A stretch of DNA of 64,000 bases, taken from Marinobacter sp. C7 (GTDB taxonomy: Bacteria > Pseudomonadota > Gammaproteobacteria > Pseudomonadales > Oleiphilaceae). A model generated the notes under the pieces. That model did not search any database. It was not told the DNA's origin and saw nothing but the letters and a program-made list of their open reading frames with translations. The position numbers were made by a program, and so were the translations under genes. The stretch covers positions 434,001-498,000 of the forward strand of contig NZ_JAKQZH010000002.1 of the NCBI RefSeq assembly GCF_022343555.1. The letters run 5' to 3'. Every line of letters begins with the position of its first letter. Position 1 is the stretch's first letter. Positions 29,714-38,208 of this stretch are shown in pieces.

Positions 29714-31078
29714 TTACAGGCCTGCAGCGCCCTCCAGTTCGGCCAGACCCCTGTCCAGGTAGTCCAGCATGCGCTGGAGACTGGGCAGGGTCCGCCGGCA
29801 GCCAATCAGCCCGAATTCCACCTGATCGTTATAACTGGTCAGCGTCATGTTCAGCGCCAGCCGGTCCATGGCAATCGAGACCGGATACATGCCTTCCATT
29901 TTTGCACCATTCCAGTACCGGGTTTCGCCTGGCCCCGGGACATTGGAGATCACTACGTTGAAGGTCTGCCAGTTCGGAGCCATCCCGGTGAGCAGGTTGA
30001 ATGCAGCCGGTGCCAGCGTCAGCGCGGTGTAGTTGATGATCTCCTCGGGTGACATGTGGGCATAGCGTTCCTTGGCTTCCTGCATGCCCTGGTGGATCTT
30101 CACCAGCCGCTCCGCCGGATCCGGCTCATCGGTATGCAGGTTGGCCAGGATTACGCCCACCTGGTTGCCGCCGGAGCTGTCGTCCCGGCGCAGGGACACC
30201 GGCACCATGGCAATCAGTGGCTTGGCCGGCAGCGCCTCCTGATTCATCAGGTAGCCCCGCAAGGCCGTGGCGCACATGGCTGTGACCACGTCGTTCACCG
30301 TGGTTCCGTAAGCCTGACAAACCGCCTTGATCCGTTTCAGACAGAACGACTGGGCCGCGAACCGTCGTGAACCGGTGATCCTCTGGTTTAGCACGCTACG
30401 GGGCGCGTGGAAGATGGAGTCGTAGGCCGGATCCTTGCGGGCCTCGTTGATGGTCCTCAGCAATTCCCTGGCCACGGTGGGTACCGTACCGAGTTGCTTG
30501 CCGGATTCCCCCAGCAGGTGCCCGACACTGCGCCACAGCGAAGCGCCCTCACCTGATGCCTCCCGGACTCTTGGCGGCAAGGCCCAGATCGGCGGCATGC
30601 CCCGTTGCTCCGGGTCCTCGGACAGGGTACGGGTCACCATGCGCATGGCCGAGACGCCGTCCACCAGGGAGTGGTGCACCTTGGTGTACAGGGCAAATTG
30701 CCGCTCTCCCAGCCCCTCGATCAGGTGCACTTCCCACATCGGTCGTTCCCGGTCCATCAGGTGCGAATGCTCCGCCGAGATAAAGGTCAGAAGTTCACGG
30801 ATGCGACCGGGTGTGGGCAGGGCCTCGAAACGGAAATGGTGCTCCAGGTCCAAATGCTCGTCCTCCACCCACATTGGTTGACCGAAGCGATAATCCAGAC
30901 GCTGGTTGAATGGTGGGGTGACCAGCGTATGTTCCCGGAGCTGATCAGCGAGTCGGGCTACGTAGTCGTCCGGCGCATCCTCCGGGAAGGAAAATAGCTG
31001 CAGGCCACCCACATGCATGGGTTGTTGGCGTTTTTCGAGCCAGAGGAACAGTTGGTCAGTAGGGCTCAGGGGCTTCAC
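29714..31078 (-). CDS. Wax-ester synthase/diacylglycerol acyltransferase (WS/DGAT)
   Basis: This bifunctional acyltransferase makes wax esters or triacylglycerol from acyl-CoA and a long-chain alcohol or diacylglycerol. The 454-residue protein has the catalytic HHSLVDG motif (about residue 136), the FVPVSLRRDD-like region (here MVPVSLRRDD) and the NVVISNVPGP motif of the WS/DGAT fold. It closely resembles, as I recall the sequences, one of the wax synthases studied in Marinobacter hydrocarbonoclasticus, and is the best genus marker in the window. A hydrophobic surface rather than a true membrane helix is expected. It stands alone, with repeat copy B upstream. Confidence 0.95.
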   Translation of the reverse strand: MKPLSPTDQLFLWLEKRQQPMHVGGLQLFSFPEDAPDDYVARLADQLREHTLVTPPFNQRLDYRFGQPMWVEDEHLDLEHHFRFEALPTPGRIRELLTFISAEHSHLMDRERPMWEVHLIEGLGERQFALYTKVHHSLVDGVSAMRMVTRTLSEDPEQRGMPPIWALPPRVREASGEGASLWRSVGHLLGESGKQLGTVPTVARELLRTINEARKDPAYDSIFHAPRSVLNQRITGSRRFAAQSFCLKRIKAVCQAYGTTVNDVVTAMCATALRGYLMNQEALPAKPLIAMVPVSLRRDDSSGGNQVGVILANLHTDEPDPAERLVKIHQGMQEAKERYAHMSPEEIINYTALTLAPAAFNLLTGMAPNWQTFNVVISNVPGPGETRYWNGAKMEGMYPVSIAMDRLALNMTLTSYNDQVEFGLIGCRRTLPSLQRMLDYLDRGLAELEGAAGL

Positions 31079-31207
31079 GGGAGCATCCTTGTCACATTGT
31101 TTTCCGTGATGTTACCCCACTTGCACAGTGATGGAATTGACCTTGAGGGATTGGTGGGTCTGAAAGTTGGCAATTCAGGTTTATTGGCCGTCCGAGGGCG
31201 GTGCATG

Positions 31208-31300
31208 GCGCGAGGCCCGGGGTGCTTTTCTGCCGGGCACAAAAAACTCGCTTCGCTCAGACAATTGTTCCCGGTAGAAAAGCACCCCGGGCCCCTCGCC
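31208..31300. repeat. Palindromic repeat copy B (core in reverse orientation)
   Basis: Arms of about 30 bases (31208-31237 and 31270-31300), rich in paired CCCGGGG blocks, flank a loop with the same conserved core read on the minus strand. It follows the nirD stop codon and lies upstream of the wax-ester synthase gene. The rest of the 31079-31312 gap holds no gene. Confidence 0.85.
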
Positions 31301-31312
31301 TTTCGGCTTTGG

Positions 31313-31681
31313 TCAGGCCGCTTGGGGTTGTTGCTGTGTTGCTTGAACTTCCAGGCGGATACGGTTTCCGTCCAAGAGGACGGGATAGGTTTTGACGCTG
31401 ACGGTGTCATCCTCAAGGCAGACACCGGTACGCAGGCTGAAATGCTGCTTATACAGTGGCGAGGCGACGATAGGTTCACCTTTCAGGTCCCCGGTGATAC
31501 CCCGTGCCAGCACATTGGCGCCGCTGAACGGATCGGTGTGACTGATCGCAAACAGTGCCGGCAGCCGGTGTGGCAGGTAGAACACCGCCACCGGGCCGTT
31601 CTCTGTCCAGACCGCAATACCGGATTCCGGCACCAGATCCTCTACCGTACAAACCGCATCCCAACGAGTCCGTGCTTTCAT
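31313..31681 (-). CDS. nirD: Assimilatory nitrite reductase small subunit (NirD)
   Basis: NirD is the Rieske-fold partner of NirB; like its relatives it lacks the cysteine-histidine iron-sulfur ligands. The 122-residue protein shows WDAVCTVEDLVPESGIAV, the DPFSGANVLARGI loop and SPLYKQHFSLRTG. Length is normal. I favour the ATG at 31681 (GGGAG seven bases upstream) over 31687. It is separated from nirB by 184 bases that hold repeat copy C, so the two are probably on one transcript with an inserted hairpin. Confidence 0.9.
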   Translation of the reverse strand: MKARTRWDAVCTVEDLVPESGIAVWTENGPVAVFYLPHRLPALFAISHTDPFSGANVLARGITGDLKGEPIVASPLYKQHFSLRTGVCLEDDTVSVKTYPVLLDGNRIRLEVQATQQQPQAA

Positions 31682-31750
31682 GTTCATTCTCCCAGAGTCT
31701 TTTTAGCCAGATTCAATTTGTTTTCGCGTCGCGCTTCCCCGAGGGTCCAC

Positions 31751-31852
31751 GAGCGCGGTGGTGTGGGGGATGCCTTTCTGCCGGGAACAATTGTCTGAGC
31801 GCAGCGAGTTCTTTGTTCCCAGAAGAAAGGCATCCCCCGCGCCGCCGTGCTC
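31751..31852. repeat. Palindromic repeat copy C inside the nirB-nirD gap
   Basis: Arms of 40 bases each (31751-31790 and 31813-31852, with a handful of mismatches, some compensated) flank a loop with the conserved core. The element sits between nirB and nirD, so it must be transcribed through if the pair is one operon. Confidence 0.85.
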
Positions 31853-31865
31853 CACCCCCAAACCG

Positions 31866-34373
31866 TCAGGCAGACTCCAAAGCAGGCCGCCGCTGATCCC
31901 GCTCCGTCGTCCACTGCTGCACCGGATCCGCTTTCTCCGGCGCATTCACGAACTCCCGGAACCGTTTGCGCTTCTCCGGATCCTCCACCGCTGCCTTCCA
32001 CTCGCACTGGTAAGTGCCGACAATGCCTTCCATGTGCTCCTCGAGTTCGGCGCCAATCCCGAGGCTGTCCTCCAGTACCACCTCCTTGAGGTAGTCGAGG
32101 CCGCCCTCCAGGTTCTCCATCCAGACACTGGTGCGCTGCAACCGGTCGGCAGTGCGCACGTAGAACATCAGCACCCGGTCGATGGTACGAATCAGCTCCT
32201 CGTCCGAGAGATCGGTTGCGAACAGATCGGCGTGGCGCGGACGCATGCCGCCGTTGCCGCACACATACAGGTTCCAGCCGTTCTCCGTGGCGATCACACC
32301 GATGTCCTTGCTTTGGGCCTCGGCGCACTCCCGGGTACAGCCGGAGACTGCCATCTTGACCTTGTGGGGCGCACGCAGGCCCTTGTAGCGGTTCTCCAGG
32401 AAGATCGCCATGCCCACGCTGTCCTGCACGCCATAGCGGCACCAGGTGCTGCCAACGCAGGATTTCACCGTGCGCAGGGACTTGCCGTAGGCGTGGCCGG
32501 TTTCGAATCCGGCGGCGATGAGTTTTTCCCAGATCTCCGGCAGCTGGCTCAGGGTCGCACCGAACAGGTCTACCCGCTGACCACCGGTGATCTTGGTGTA
32601 GAGATCGTATTCCTTGGCCACCTGCCCCAGCACAATCAGCTTTTCCGGGGTGATCTCGCCGCCGGGAATGCGTGGCACGATGGAATAGGTGCCGTTTTTC
32701 TGCATGTTGGCCATGAAGGTATCGTTCGTGTCCTGCAGGGGCACATGATCGGTGGCCAGGATGTGTTCATTCCAGCAGGTGGCGAGGATGGAACCGACCG
32801 TCGGCTTGCAGATGTCGCAGCCATGCCCCTTGCCATACTGGCTGATCAGTGTGCGGAAGGTCCGGATGCCGTTGACCTTGACCAGATGGAACAGCTCCTG
32901 ACGGCTGTACGGGAAGTGCTCGCAGATGTCCTTGCTGACCTCCACGCCCCGTTTTTCGAGTTCGCTGTCTACCACGTTTTTCAGCAGCGCGGCACAGCCG
33001 CCGCAGCCGGTGCTGGCTTTGGTTTCGACCTTGATACCCCCGAGGTCACTGCAGCCGGCGTCGATCGCGCCGCAGATATCGCCCTTGGTGACGTTGTGGC
33101 AGGAACAGATCGAAGCGGTATCCGGCAGGGCATCGGCACCCAGTGCCGGCGCGCCTCCCTGGCTCTCCGGAAGGATCAGGCTTTCTGCATTTTCCGGAAG
33201 ATCGATGCCGTTCAGGGCATATTGCAGCAATGTATCGTAATAGCTGTTATCGCCAACCAGGATGGCTCCCAGCAGTTTCTTGCCGTCACTGCTGACCACC
33301 ATGCGGCGGTAGTGGCCGGCCTGTTCATCGTTGTAGCGGATATTCCTGGCCCCGGCGGTCTGGCCATGGGCGTCGCCGATGGAGCCGACGTCCACACCCA
33401 GTAACTTGAGCTTGGTACTCATGTCGGCGCCGGTGAAGGCGGCGTCACGGTCACCGTTGAGCACTGCCGAGAGGGTCCGGGCCATGGTGTAGCCGGGGGC
33501 GACGAGGCCAAAGATTCTCTGGTTCCACAGGGCGCACTCGCCAATGGCGTGGATGTGGGGATCGGAGGTGGTGCACTGGTTGTTGACGACGATGCCGCCA
33601 CGCTCGCCCACCTCCAGTCCGCTCTCGCGCGCCAGCGTGTCCTGGGGTCTTATCCCGGCGGAGAACACGATCAGGTCGGTTTCCAGAAATTCACCGTCAC
33701 TGAAATTCATACGCAGCCGGGCAGTCTCACCGTCAACGATGGCGGTGGTTGCTTTTTCGGTGTGGACCCGGACACCCAGTTCCTCGATCTTTCCGCGCAA
33801 CACGGCACCGCCATCGGTATCCAGCTGCACCGGCATCAAACGCGGTGCGAACTCCACCACATGCGCTTCCAGACCCAGGCTTTTCAGGGCATTGGCCGCT
33901 TCCAGACCCAGCAATCCGCCACCGACCACCACGCCGGTTCTGGCATCATTGGCGCTGGCACGAATGGCGTCCAGATCATCGAGGGTCCGGTAGACAAAAC
34001 AGCGCTCGTTGTCGTTGCCCTCGATGGGCGGAACGAAGGGATAGGAGCCGGTGGCCAGCACCAGTTCATCGTAGGGATAGTCGCTGGCGGGGGTGGTGAC
34101 CGTTTTCCGGTCACGATCGATGGCAAGCACCGGCTCGCCGAGCTTCAGCGTGATGTGATTGTCGGCGTACCAGTCTGCGGTGCCCATGGCCAGGTCCGCG
34201 TGGGTGGAACCTGAGAAGTATTCGGACAGGTGGACCCGGTCATAGGCCAGCTGTTTCTCCTCGCCGAAGACGACGACCTCATACTCTTTTGCAGCGGGGC
34301 TGGTCGCGAACTGCTCCAGGAAATGGTGACCCACCATCCCGTTGCCGATAACGATCAGGGTTTTCTTGCTCAT
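31866..34373 (-). CDS. nirB: Assimilatory nitrite reductase large subunit (NirB)
   Basis: NirB reduces nitrite to ammonium with NAD(P)H. The 835-residue protein has FAD and NAD(P) domains (GNGMVG, VVGGGLLGLE, AIGECALW), a BFD-like [2Fe-2S] domain (CSCHNVTKGDIC and GCGGC around residue 430), and the siroheme/[4Fe-4S] domain with CVGSTWCRYG and GCTRECAEAQSKD. An AGAGG ribosome site supports 34373. It is the second gene of a unit starting at the flavoprotein (34405-35637) and controlled by the sigma54/antitermination leader at 35669-35804. Confidence 0.95.
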   Translation of the reverse strand: MSKKTLIVIGNGMVGHHFLEQFATSPAAKEYEVVVFGEEKQLAYDRVHLSEYFSGSTHADLAMGTADWYADNHITLKLGEPVLAIDRDRKTVTTPASDYPYDELVLATGSYPFVPPIEGNDNERCFVYRTLDDLDAIRASANDARTGVVVGGGLLGLEAANALKSLGLEAHVVEFAPRLMPVQLDTDGGAVLRGKIEELGVRVHTEKATTAIVDGETARLRMNFSDGEFLETDLIVFSAGIRPQDTLARESGLEVGERGGIVVNNQCTTSDPHIHAIGECALWNQRIFGLVAPGYTMARTLSAVLNGDRDAAFTGADMSTKLKLLGVDVGSIGDAHGQTAGARNIRYNDEQAGHYRRMVVSSDGKKLLGAILVGDNSYYDTLLQYALNGIDLPENAESLILPESQGGAPALGADALPDTASICSCHNVTKGDICGAIDAGCSDLGGIKVETKASTGCGGCAALLKNVVDSELEKRGVEVSKDICEHFPYSRQELFHLVKVNGIRTFRTLISQYGKGHGCDICKPTVGSILATCWNEHILATDHVPLQDTNDTFMANMQKNGTYSIVPRIPGGEITPEKLIVLGQVAKEYDLYTKITGGQRVDLFGATLSQLPEIWEKLIAAGFETGHAYGKSLRTVKSCVGSTWCRYGVQDSVGMAIFLENRYKGLRAPHKVKMAVSGCTRECAEAQSKDIGVIATENGWNLYVCGNGGMRPRHADLFATDLSDEELIRTIDRVLMFYVRTADRLQRTSVWMENLEGGLDYLKEVVLEDSLGIGAELEEHMEGIVGTYQCEWKAAVEDPEKRKRFREFVNAPEKADPVQQWTTERDQRRPALESA

Positions 34374-34404
34374 GGTGATTTCCTCTCTCATGGGGCACGC
34401 GGGC

Positions 34405-35637
34405 TCAGGCCGCGGCCTCGCAAAACTGTTGTCCGAAGGGCAGCTGGCTCCGGAAGCGGGCAATGTTGTCAGCGGTGACAATCCGCTCCTGGTACCAGGG
34501 GCCGTCGGCGGTGTTGCCAATCAGGATGGCGCCGACCAGCCGATCGCAACGGATCAGCAGGTGGCAGTAATGACCGGTATCCATGTCCCGCCATATCAGG
34601 GACTCAGTGGTGTCATCAGGGGCATGCTGACCACAGGAGAACAGGGGCAGCCCGCTGATCTTGAGGCGGGTCGGGGTAGCGGTCGGCTGATAACGGACGG
34701 AACGGCTTTCGCTGGTCAGTATCTGTGCCAGAGCCTGTGCCTGCTGGAACCCCGGCTCCACCAGTCCGAAGGTGTGGTCGCCTAACTGACAGCATTCGCC
34801 CAGGGCATGGATGGCCGGATCACTGGTCTGTAGCTGCGAGTTGACGAGGACGCCCCGGTCGCAGTCCAGGCCGCTGGCTTCGGCCAGGTTCCGGTTGGGC
34901 GTGATCCCGGTGGCCACCACCACAAGGTCGGTACTGATCAGGGTTTCGTCGGTCAGCTGGACGGCCCGGACCGTATCGCGACCCAGGAATCGCACCGGCG
35001 AGGCACCGGTGAGAATGTTCAGGCCCCGCCGGGTCAGCCTCTCGGCCAGTATTTGCCCGCCCGTGGGATCCAGCTGGCGATTAAGCAGGTGCCCGCCCCG
35101 GTGCAGCACCGTGACTTCCATCCCCCGTTGGCGAAGCCCCTCGGCCGCCTCGAGTCCCAGAAAGCCGCCGCCGACAACAACGGCCCGACGGTGGTGCTGG
35201 CTGAGCTTGATGAGCGTGCGGGTATCCTGAAGATCCCGGAAGCCGAACACGCCGGACAGTTGCTCGCCCGGAAGCCCGAGTGTGCTCGGTCTTGATCCGG
35301 TGGCCAGCACCAGGGAGTCGTATGGCTGAACCCGACCGGTGGCGGTGGTGACGGTCCGGGCGCGCCGGTCAATGGCGACCACCGGTTCCCGGTCATGGAC
35401 CTGGATGGCGTGGTCCCTGAACCATCGTTCCGGCTTCAGGGTCAGGCTTTCCTCTGTGGTATCACCGGCGAGCAGGGCCGACAGCTGGATGCGGTTGTAG
35501 GCCGGAACCGGCTCCCCGTTGAAAACAATAATGTTCCGGTATCGCCGGTCCTCCCGGTTTACCAGTTCTTCGAGAAACCGCTGTGCCACCATGCCGTGGC
35601 CGCACACCACCAGAGTGTCATTCGGGGTCCGGGTCAT
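34405..35637 (-). CDS. NAD(P)/FAD oxidoreductase, probable electron donor for assimilatory nitrate reductase
   Basis: This is a 410-residue flavoprotein resembling the N-terminal half of NirB: VVCGHGMVAQRF for FAD, VVGGGFLGLEAAEGL for NAD(P)H, and the later ALGECCQLGDHTFG. It lacks the [2Fe-2S] and siroheme domains. In nas systems a NasC-type reductase passes electrons from NADH to the nitrate reductase; this protein fits that role by domain and context, although nasA is in a separate unit. The ATG at 35637 has GGAGA upstream. It is followed by nirB after 31 bases. Confidence 0.75.
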   Translation of the reverse strand: MTRTPNDTLVVCGHGMVAQRFLEELVNREDRRYRNIIVFNGEPVPAYNRIQLSALLAGDTTEESLTLKPERWFRDHAIQVHDREPVVAIDRRARTVTTATGRVQPYDSLVLATGSRPSTLGLPGEQLSGVFGFRDLQDTRTLIKLSQHHRRAVVVGGGFLGLEAAEGLRQRGMEVTVLHRGGHLLNRQLDPTGGQILAERLTRRGLNILTGASPVRFLGRDTVRAVQLTDETLISTDLVVVATGITPNRNLAEASGLDCDRGVLVNSQLQTSDPAIHALGECCQLGDHTFGLVEPGFQQAQALAQILTSESRSVRYQPTATPTRLKISGLPLFSCGQHAPDDTTESLIWRDMDTGHYCHLLIRCDRLVGAILIGNTADGPWYQERIVTADNIARFRSQLPFGQQFCEAAA

Positions 35638-35668
35638 GGCTGTGTCTCCGTGTTTTCTTCCGCCCAAC

Positions 35669-35715
35669 AAAAAAAGCCGGAGCCTCGCGTCCCGTGAGGG
35701 ATCTGAGGGTCCGGC
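35669..35715 (-). terminator. Leader terminator upstream of the nitrite reductase operon
   Basis: On the minus strand, arms at 35715-35705 and 35686-35676 (GCCGGACCCTC/GAGGCTCCGGC, one mismatch) are followed by seven T. It lies about 60 bases into the predicted leader, before the first gene, as expected for an antitermination switch. Confidence 0.7.
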
Positions 35716-35727
35716 GCCAATGCCAAC
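35709..35727 (-). promoter_or_regulatory. ANTAR-type hairpin (hexaloop ATTGGC) overlapping the nirB leader terminator
   Basis: The stem TTGGC/GCCGG (two G-U pairs) closes a six-base loop ATTGGC with A at 1 and G at 4, the consensus for RNA bound by ANTAR proteins such as NasR. Its 3' arm is the start of the terminator's 5' arm, so the two structures exclude each other. An upstream 8-bp stem (35743-35767) has an 8-base loop and could be the first hairpin. Confidence 0.6.
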
Positions 35728-35788
35728 AACAATGATCTGATGGTCCGGCCGAATCCTTGGCCGGGACATTCATCCTTGCTTAAGCTAA

Positions 35789-35804
35789 AGCGATCTTCGT
35801 GCCA
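35789..35804 (-). promoter_or_regulatory. Sigma54 promoter for the flavoprotein-nirBD unit
   Basis: TGGCACGAAGATCGCT on the minus strand: -24 TGGCACG and a -12 GC at exact spacing. Expected transcript start is near 35778. The 35638-36003 region (366 bases) otherwise holds the leader and, toward the right, possible nasR promoter sequence with no clear match. Confidence 0.75.
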
Positions 35805-36003
35805 ATTTTCTATTTTCTTTAAAAACAGTGGCTTGCGTATTTTGGCCGGGCCGGGGCACTTTCAGGACACGAATTGCTGCCCTTTGGTGGGGCGCTTTGC
35901 ACGAGATTGAAGCCAGGCCGGAGAGCAATGGCGTGGTAATTGCTGTGTTTATGCATGACAGTTTGAAAAATGCGGCGCCGTTGGTGCTGCCCGGAGTTGA
36001 GTC

Positions 36004-37302
36004 ATGAACACGAAACGCCATCAAGACATGCCTGCCGCGCCTTCCGCAGCGGATTATCTGATCGCCTCCAAACAATGTGAACTGGGGCATCTGCAGCATT
36101 TTCTGCAGCTGGGCAAGCTGATCCAGAGTATCTCCAACCTCGTCCACGGACTGCAGCAGGAGCGGGGAGCCGCCAACATGTTCCTGGGCTCCGGAGGGGA
36201 GAAATTTGGCACCGAGCGAAAGGCGATGGTCAAGGAAGCCGAACGACTGCGTGCCACGTTCAACCAGGCTCTGGCAGAGGTGCATGACTCCCTGACCGCG
36301 CACCCGGTCAGCACCCAGCTTCTCAACCATATTGCCAGTGCCGTACACGGTCTGGAGGACCTGTCGGCATTACGTCGGCAGGTCGAGCGCCAGACCCTCA
36401 CTGCCACCGAGGCGACAGAGGCGTACAGCCGGCTGATCCAGAACCTGATCACGGTGGTCTTCGAAGCGGCGGATACGGCTGTGGACCCGTCCATCGCCGG
36501 TCTGCTGGTGGCCATGGTGCACCTGATGAATGGCAAGGAGTTTTGCGGCCAGGAGCGGGCTGTGGGCTCTGCCGGGTTTTCCAGTGGCCGCTTCGATACT
36601 GCACTGTCCCAGCGCATGATGCACCTTGTTGAAGCGCAGGAACGGTGCTTCGAGGTGTTTGTCAGCTTTTCCGATGCGGATTCGCGGGAGCTCTGGTACC
36701 GCGTCCGTGCCCATCCGCGGGAGGCGGAAATCGAGCAGTTGCGGCGCCATGGCTGTTCGGTCGGTCCCTACAAGACCCTCGACCCTGAGCTGGCGAAACA
36801 GTGGTTCAAATTGATGACCGAACGTATGGACGAGCTCAAGAAGGTCGAGGATGCGGTCGAGGGCTGTTTCCACGCCCGCTGCGTGGATCGCTTTGGCGAG
36901 GCCCGAAACTCGCTGGCCCACCAGGAAACGCTGATTGGCTCGCTGGATGAACGGGGTCAGGGCACTCAGCCCATGCTGGTGCTTTGTGATTCCGGCAACG
37001 AGGGCCAGTCCGGGGAAGCCTGGGGCAGTGATGGCGTGGGCCAACAGTTCGGACGCTCGATCTTTGATCTGGTGCAGGAACAGACCCGGCGGCTCCAGCA
37101 GATGACCGATGAGCTCCAGAGTGCCAAGGAAGCGCTGGAAGATCGGAAAACCCAGGAGAAAGCGGTACTGCTCTTAATGGAACACCGGAAAATCGGTAAC
37201 GACGAGGCCCATCGGGTGCTAAGAAAACTGGCCATGGATCAGGGCAAGAAACTGCCGGAAGTTGCCCGGGCCCTGGTCTCCATGGCGGATGTCCTGAAGT
37301 GA
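36004..37302 (+). CDS. nasR: Nitrate-responsive antiterminator NasR (NIT + ANTAR)
   Basis: The long N-terminal half (about 40-330) has the NIT nitrate/nitrite-sensor pattern: an all-helical bundle with VHGLQQERGAANMF near residue 47. The C-terminal 60 residues are an ANTAR domain (KAVLLLMEHRKIGNDEAHRVLRKLAMDQGKKLPEVARAL). NasR binds leader RNA on nitrate and prevents termination, turning on nas genes. Four leader terminators in this window are its obvious targets. GGAG lies seven bases before the ATG. The nrt operon is convergent, with a shared hairpin at the ends. Confidence 0.9.
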   Translation: MNTKRHQDMPAAPSAADYLIASKQCELGHLQHFLQLGKLIQSISNLVHGLQQERGAANMFLGSGGEKFGTERKAMVKEAERLRATFNQALAEVHDSLTAHPVSTQLLNHIASAVHGLEDLSALRRQVERQTLTATEATEAYSRLIQNLITVVFEAADTAVDPSIAGLLVAMVHLMNGKEFCGQERAVGSAGFSSGRFDTALSQRMMHLVEAQERCFEVFVSFSDADSRELWYRVRAHPREAEIEQLRRHGCSVGPYKTLDPELAKQWFKLMTERMDELKKVEDAVEGCFHARCVDRFGEARNSLAHQETLIGSLDERGQGTQPMLVLCDSGNEGQSGEAWGSDGVGQQFGRSIFDLVQEQTRRLQQMTDELQSAKEALEDRKTQEKAVLLLMEHRKIGNDEAHRVLRKLAMDQGKKLPEVARALVSMADVLK

Positions 37303-37304
37303 AG

Positions 37305-37337
37305 GTCTGACTCAGGCACGGGCGGCCTGAGTCAGAC
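37305..37337. terminator. Perfect hairpin between nasR and the nrt ATPase gene
   Basis: GTCTGACTCAGGC and GCCTGAGTCAGAC form a 13-bp perfect stem with a 7-base loop, covering the stop and last codons of the ATPase gene. It is likely a bidirectional terminator for two convergent units, though no long T-run follows. Confidence 0.6.
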
Positions 37338-38187
37338 GGTCTTTCTCCCCGGTGGCACTGGCTGCCTCCCTGGTAGAGGCAGCTCGGGGGGTGATTTTCT
37401 CCAGCTTGCGCTGCTTTTCGTACAGGAATCGCAGGACTTCCTGGCGGTAGTGCACATAGGTGGGATCATCGGCCAGCGTCACCCGATTCCGGGGCCGTGG
37501 CAGATCGATGCGAAGATCCTCGCCCACGGTGGCCGCCGGGCCGTTGGTCATCATGATGATGCGGTCCGAGAGCAACACGGCCTCGTCGACATCGTGGGTA
37601 ATCATGATCACGGTGTTGTTCAGGTCCTGCTGGATTTCCATCAGCGAATCCTGCAGGTGCGCCCGGGTCAGGGCGTCGAGGGCCCCGAACGGCTCGTCCA
37701 TCAGCAGCACGCTGGGCTTCATGGCCAGTGCCCTGGCAATTCCCACCCTCTGCGCCATACCCCCGGAGATCTCCCCCGGCCGTTTATTGGCGGCGTGGGC
37801 CATGTTCACCAGTTCCAGGTTGTGATTGATCCAGTCTTTGCGCTCCTGTTTGGCCATGGACCTGCGAAAGACCTGCTGGACCGCCAGTTCCACATTCTCG
37901 TAAACCGTCAGCCATGGCATCAGGGCGTGGTTCTGGAACACCACGGCCCGTTCCGGCCCCGGTGAGTTGACCTCGTGGCCGTCCAGGACACAACCACCCC
38001 TGGTGGCCTGGAGCAGACCCGCAACGATATTGAGGACTGTTGATTTACCGCAGCCGGAATGGCCGATCAGGGAGACAAACTCGCCTTTCCGGATTTTCAG
38101 GTTGATGTTGTCGAGAGCGATGAAGGAGCCCTTCGGGGTATCGAAGGCCATTTCGACGCCGGTAAGTTCCAGGTGTGATTTGGTCAT
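37312..38187 (-). CDS. Nitrate ABC transporter ATP-binding protein
   Basis: This is the ATPase of the NrtABC(D)-type nitrate/nitrite importer. The 291-residue protein has Walker A GHSGCGKST, signature ISGGMAQR, Walker B VLLMDEPFGALD and the HDVDEAV switch. It belongs to the NrtD/NasD-like group without the extra C-terminal substrate-binding domain of NrtC. The C-terminal region is lysine/arginine-rich. It is the last gene of the nrt unit; the start has GGAGA upstream. Confidence 0.88.
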   Translation of the reverse strand: MTKSHLELTGVEMAFDTPKGSFIALDNINLKIRKGEFVSLIGHSGCGKSTVLNIVAGLLQATRGGCVLDGHEVNSPGPERAVVFQNHALMPWLTVYENVELAVQQVFRRSMAKQERKDWINHNLELVNMAHAANKRPGEISGGMAQRVGIARALAMKPSVLLMDEPFGALDALTRAHLQDSLMEIQQDLNNTVIMITHDVDEAVLLSDRIIMMTNGPAATVGEDLRIDLPRPRNRVTLADDPTYVHYRQEVLRFLYEKQRKLEKITPRAASTREAASATGEKDRLTQAARA

Positions 38188-38208
38188 TGCGTAATCTCCA
38201 GGGTAGTT

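Noticed and set aside
31758..33404. 548-codon plus-strand frame over nirB
   Set aside because: It is antisense to nirB with composition typical of shadow frames, and no ribosome site or domain is seen.
35884..35901. Possible sigma54 promoter for nasR
   Set aside because: GG and GC elements are one base too far apart for a functional -24/-12 pair.
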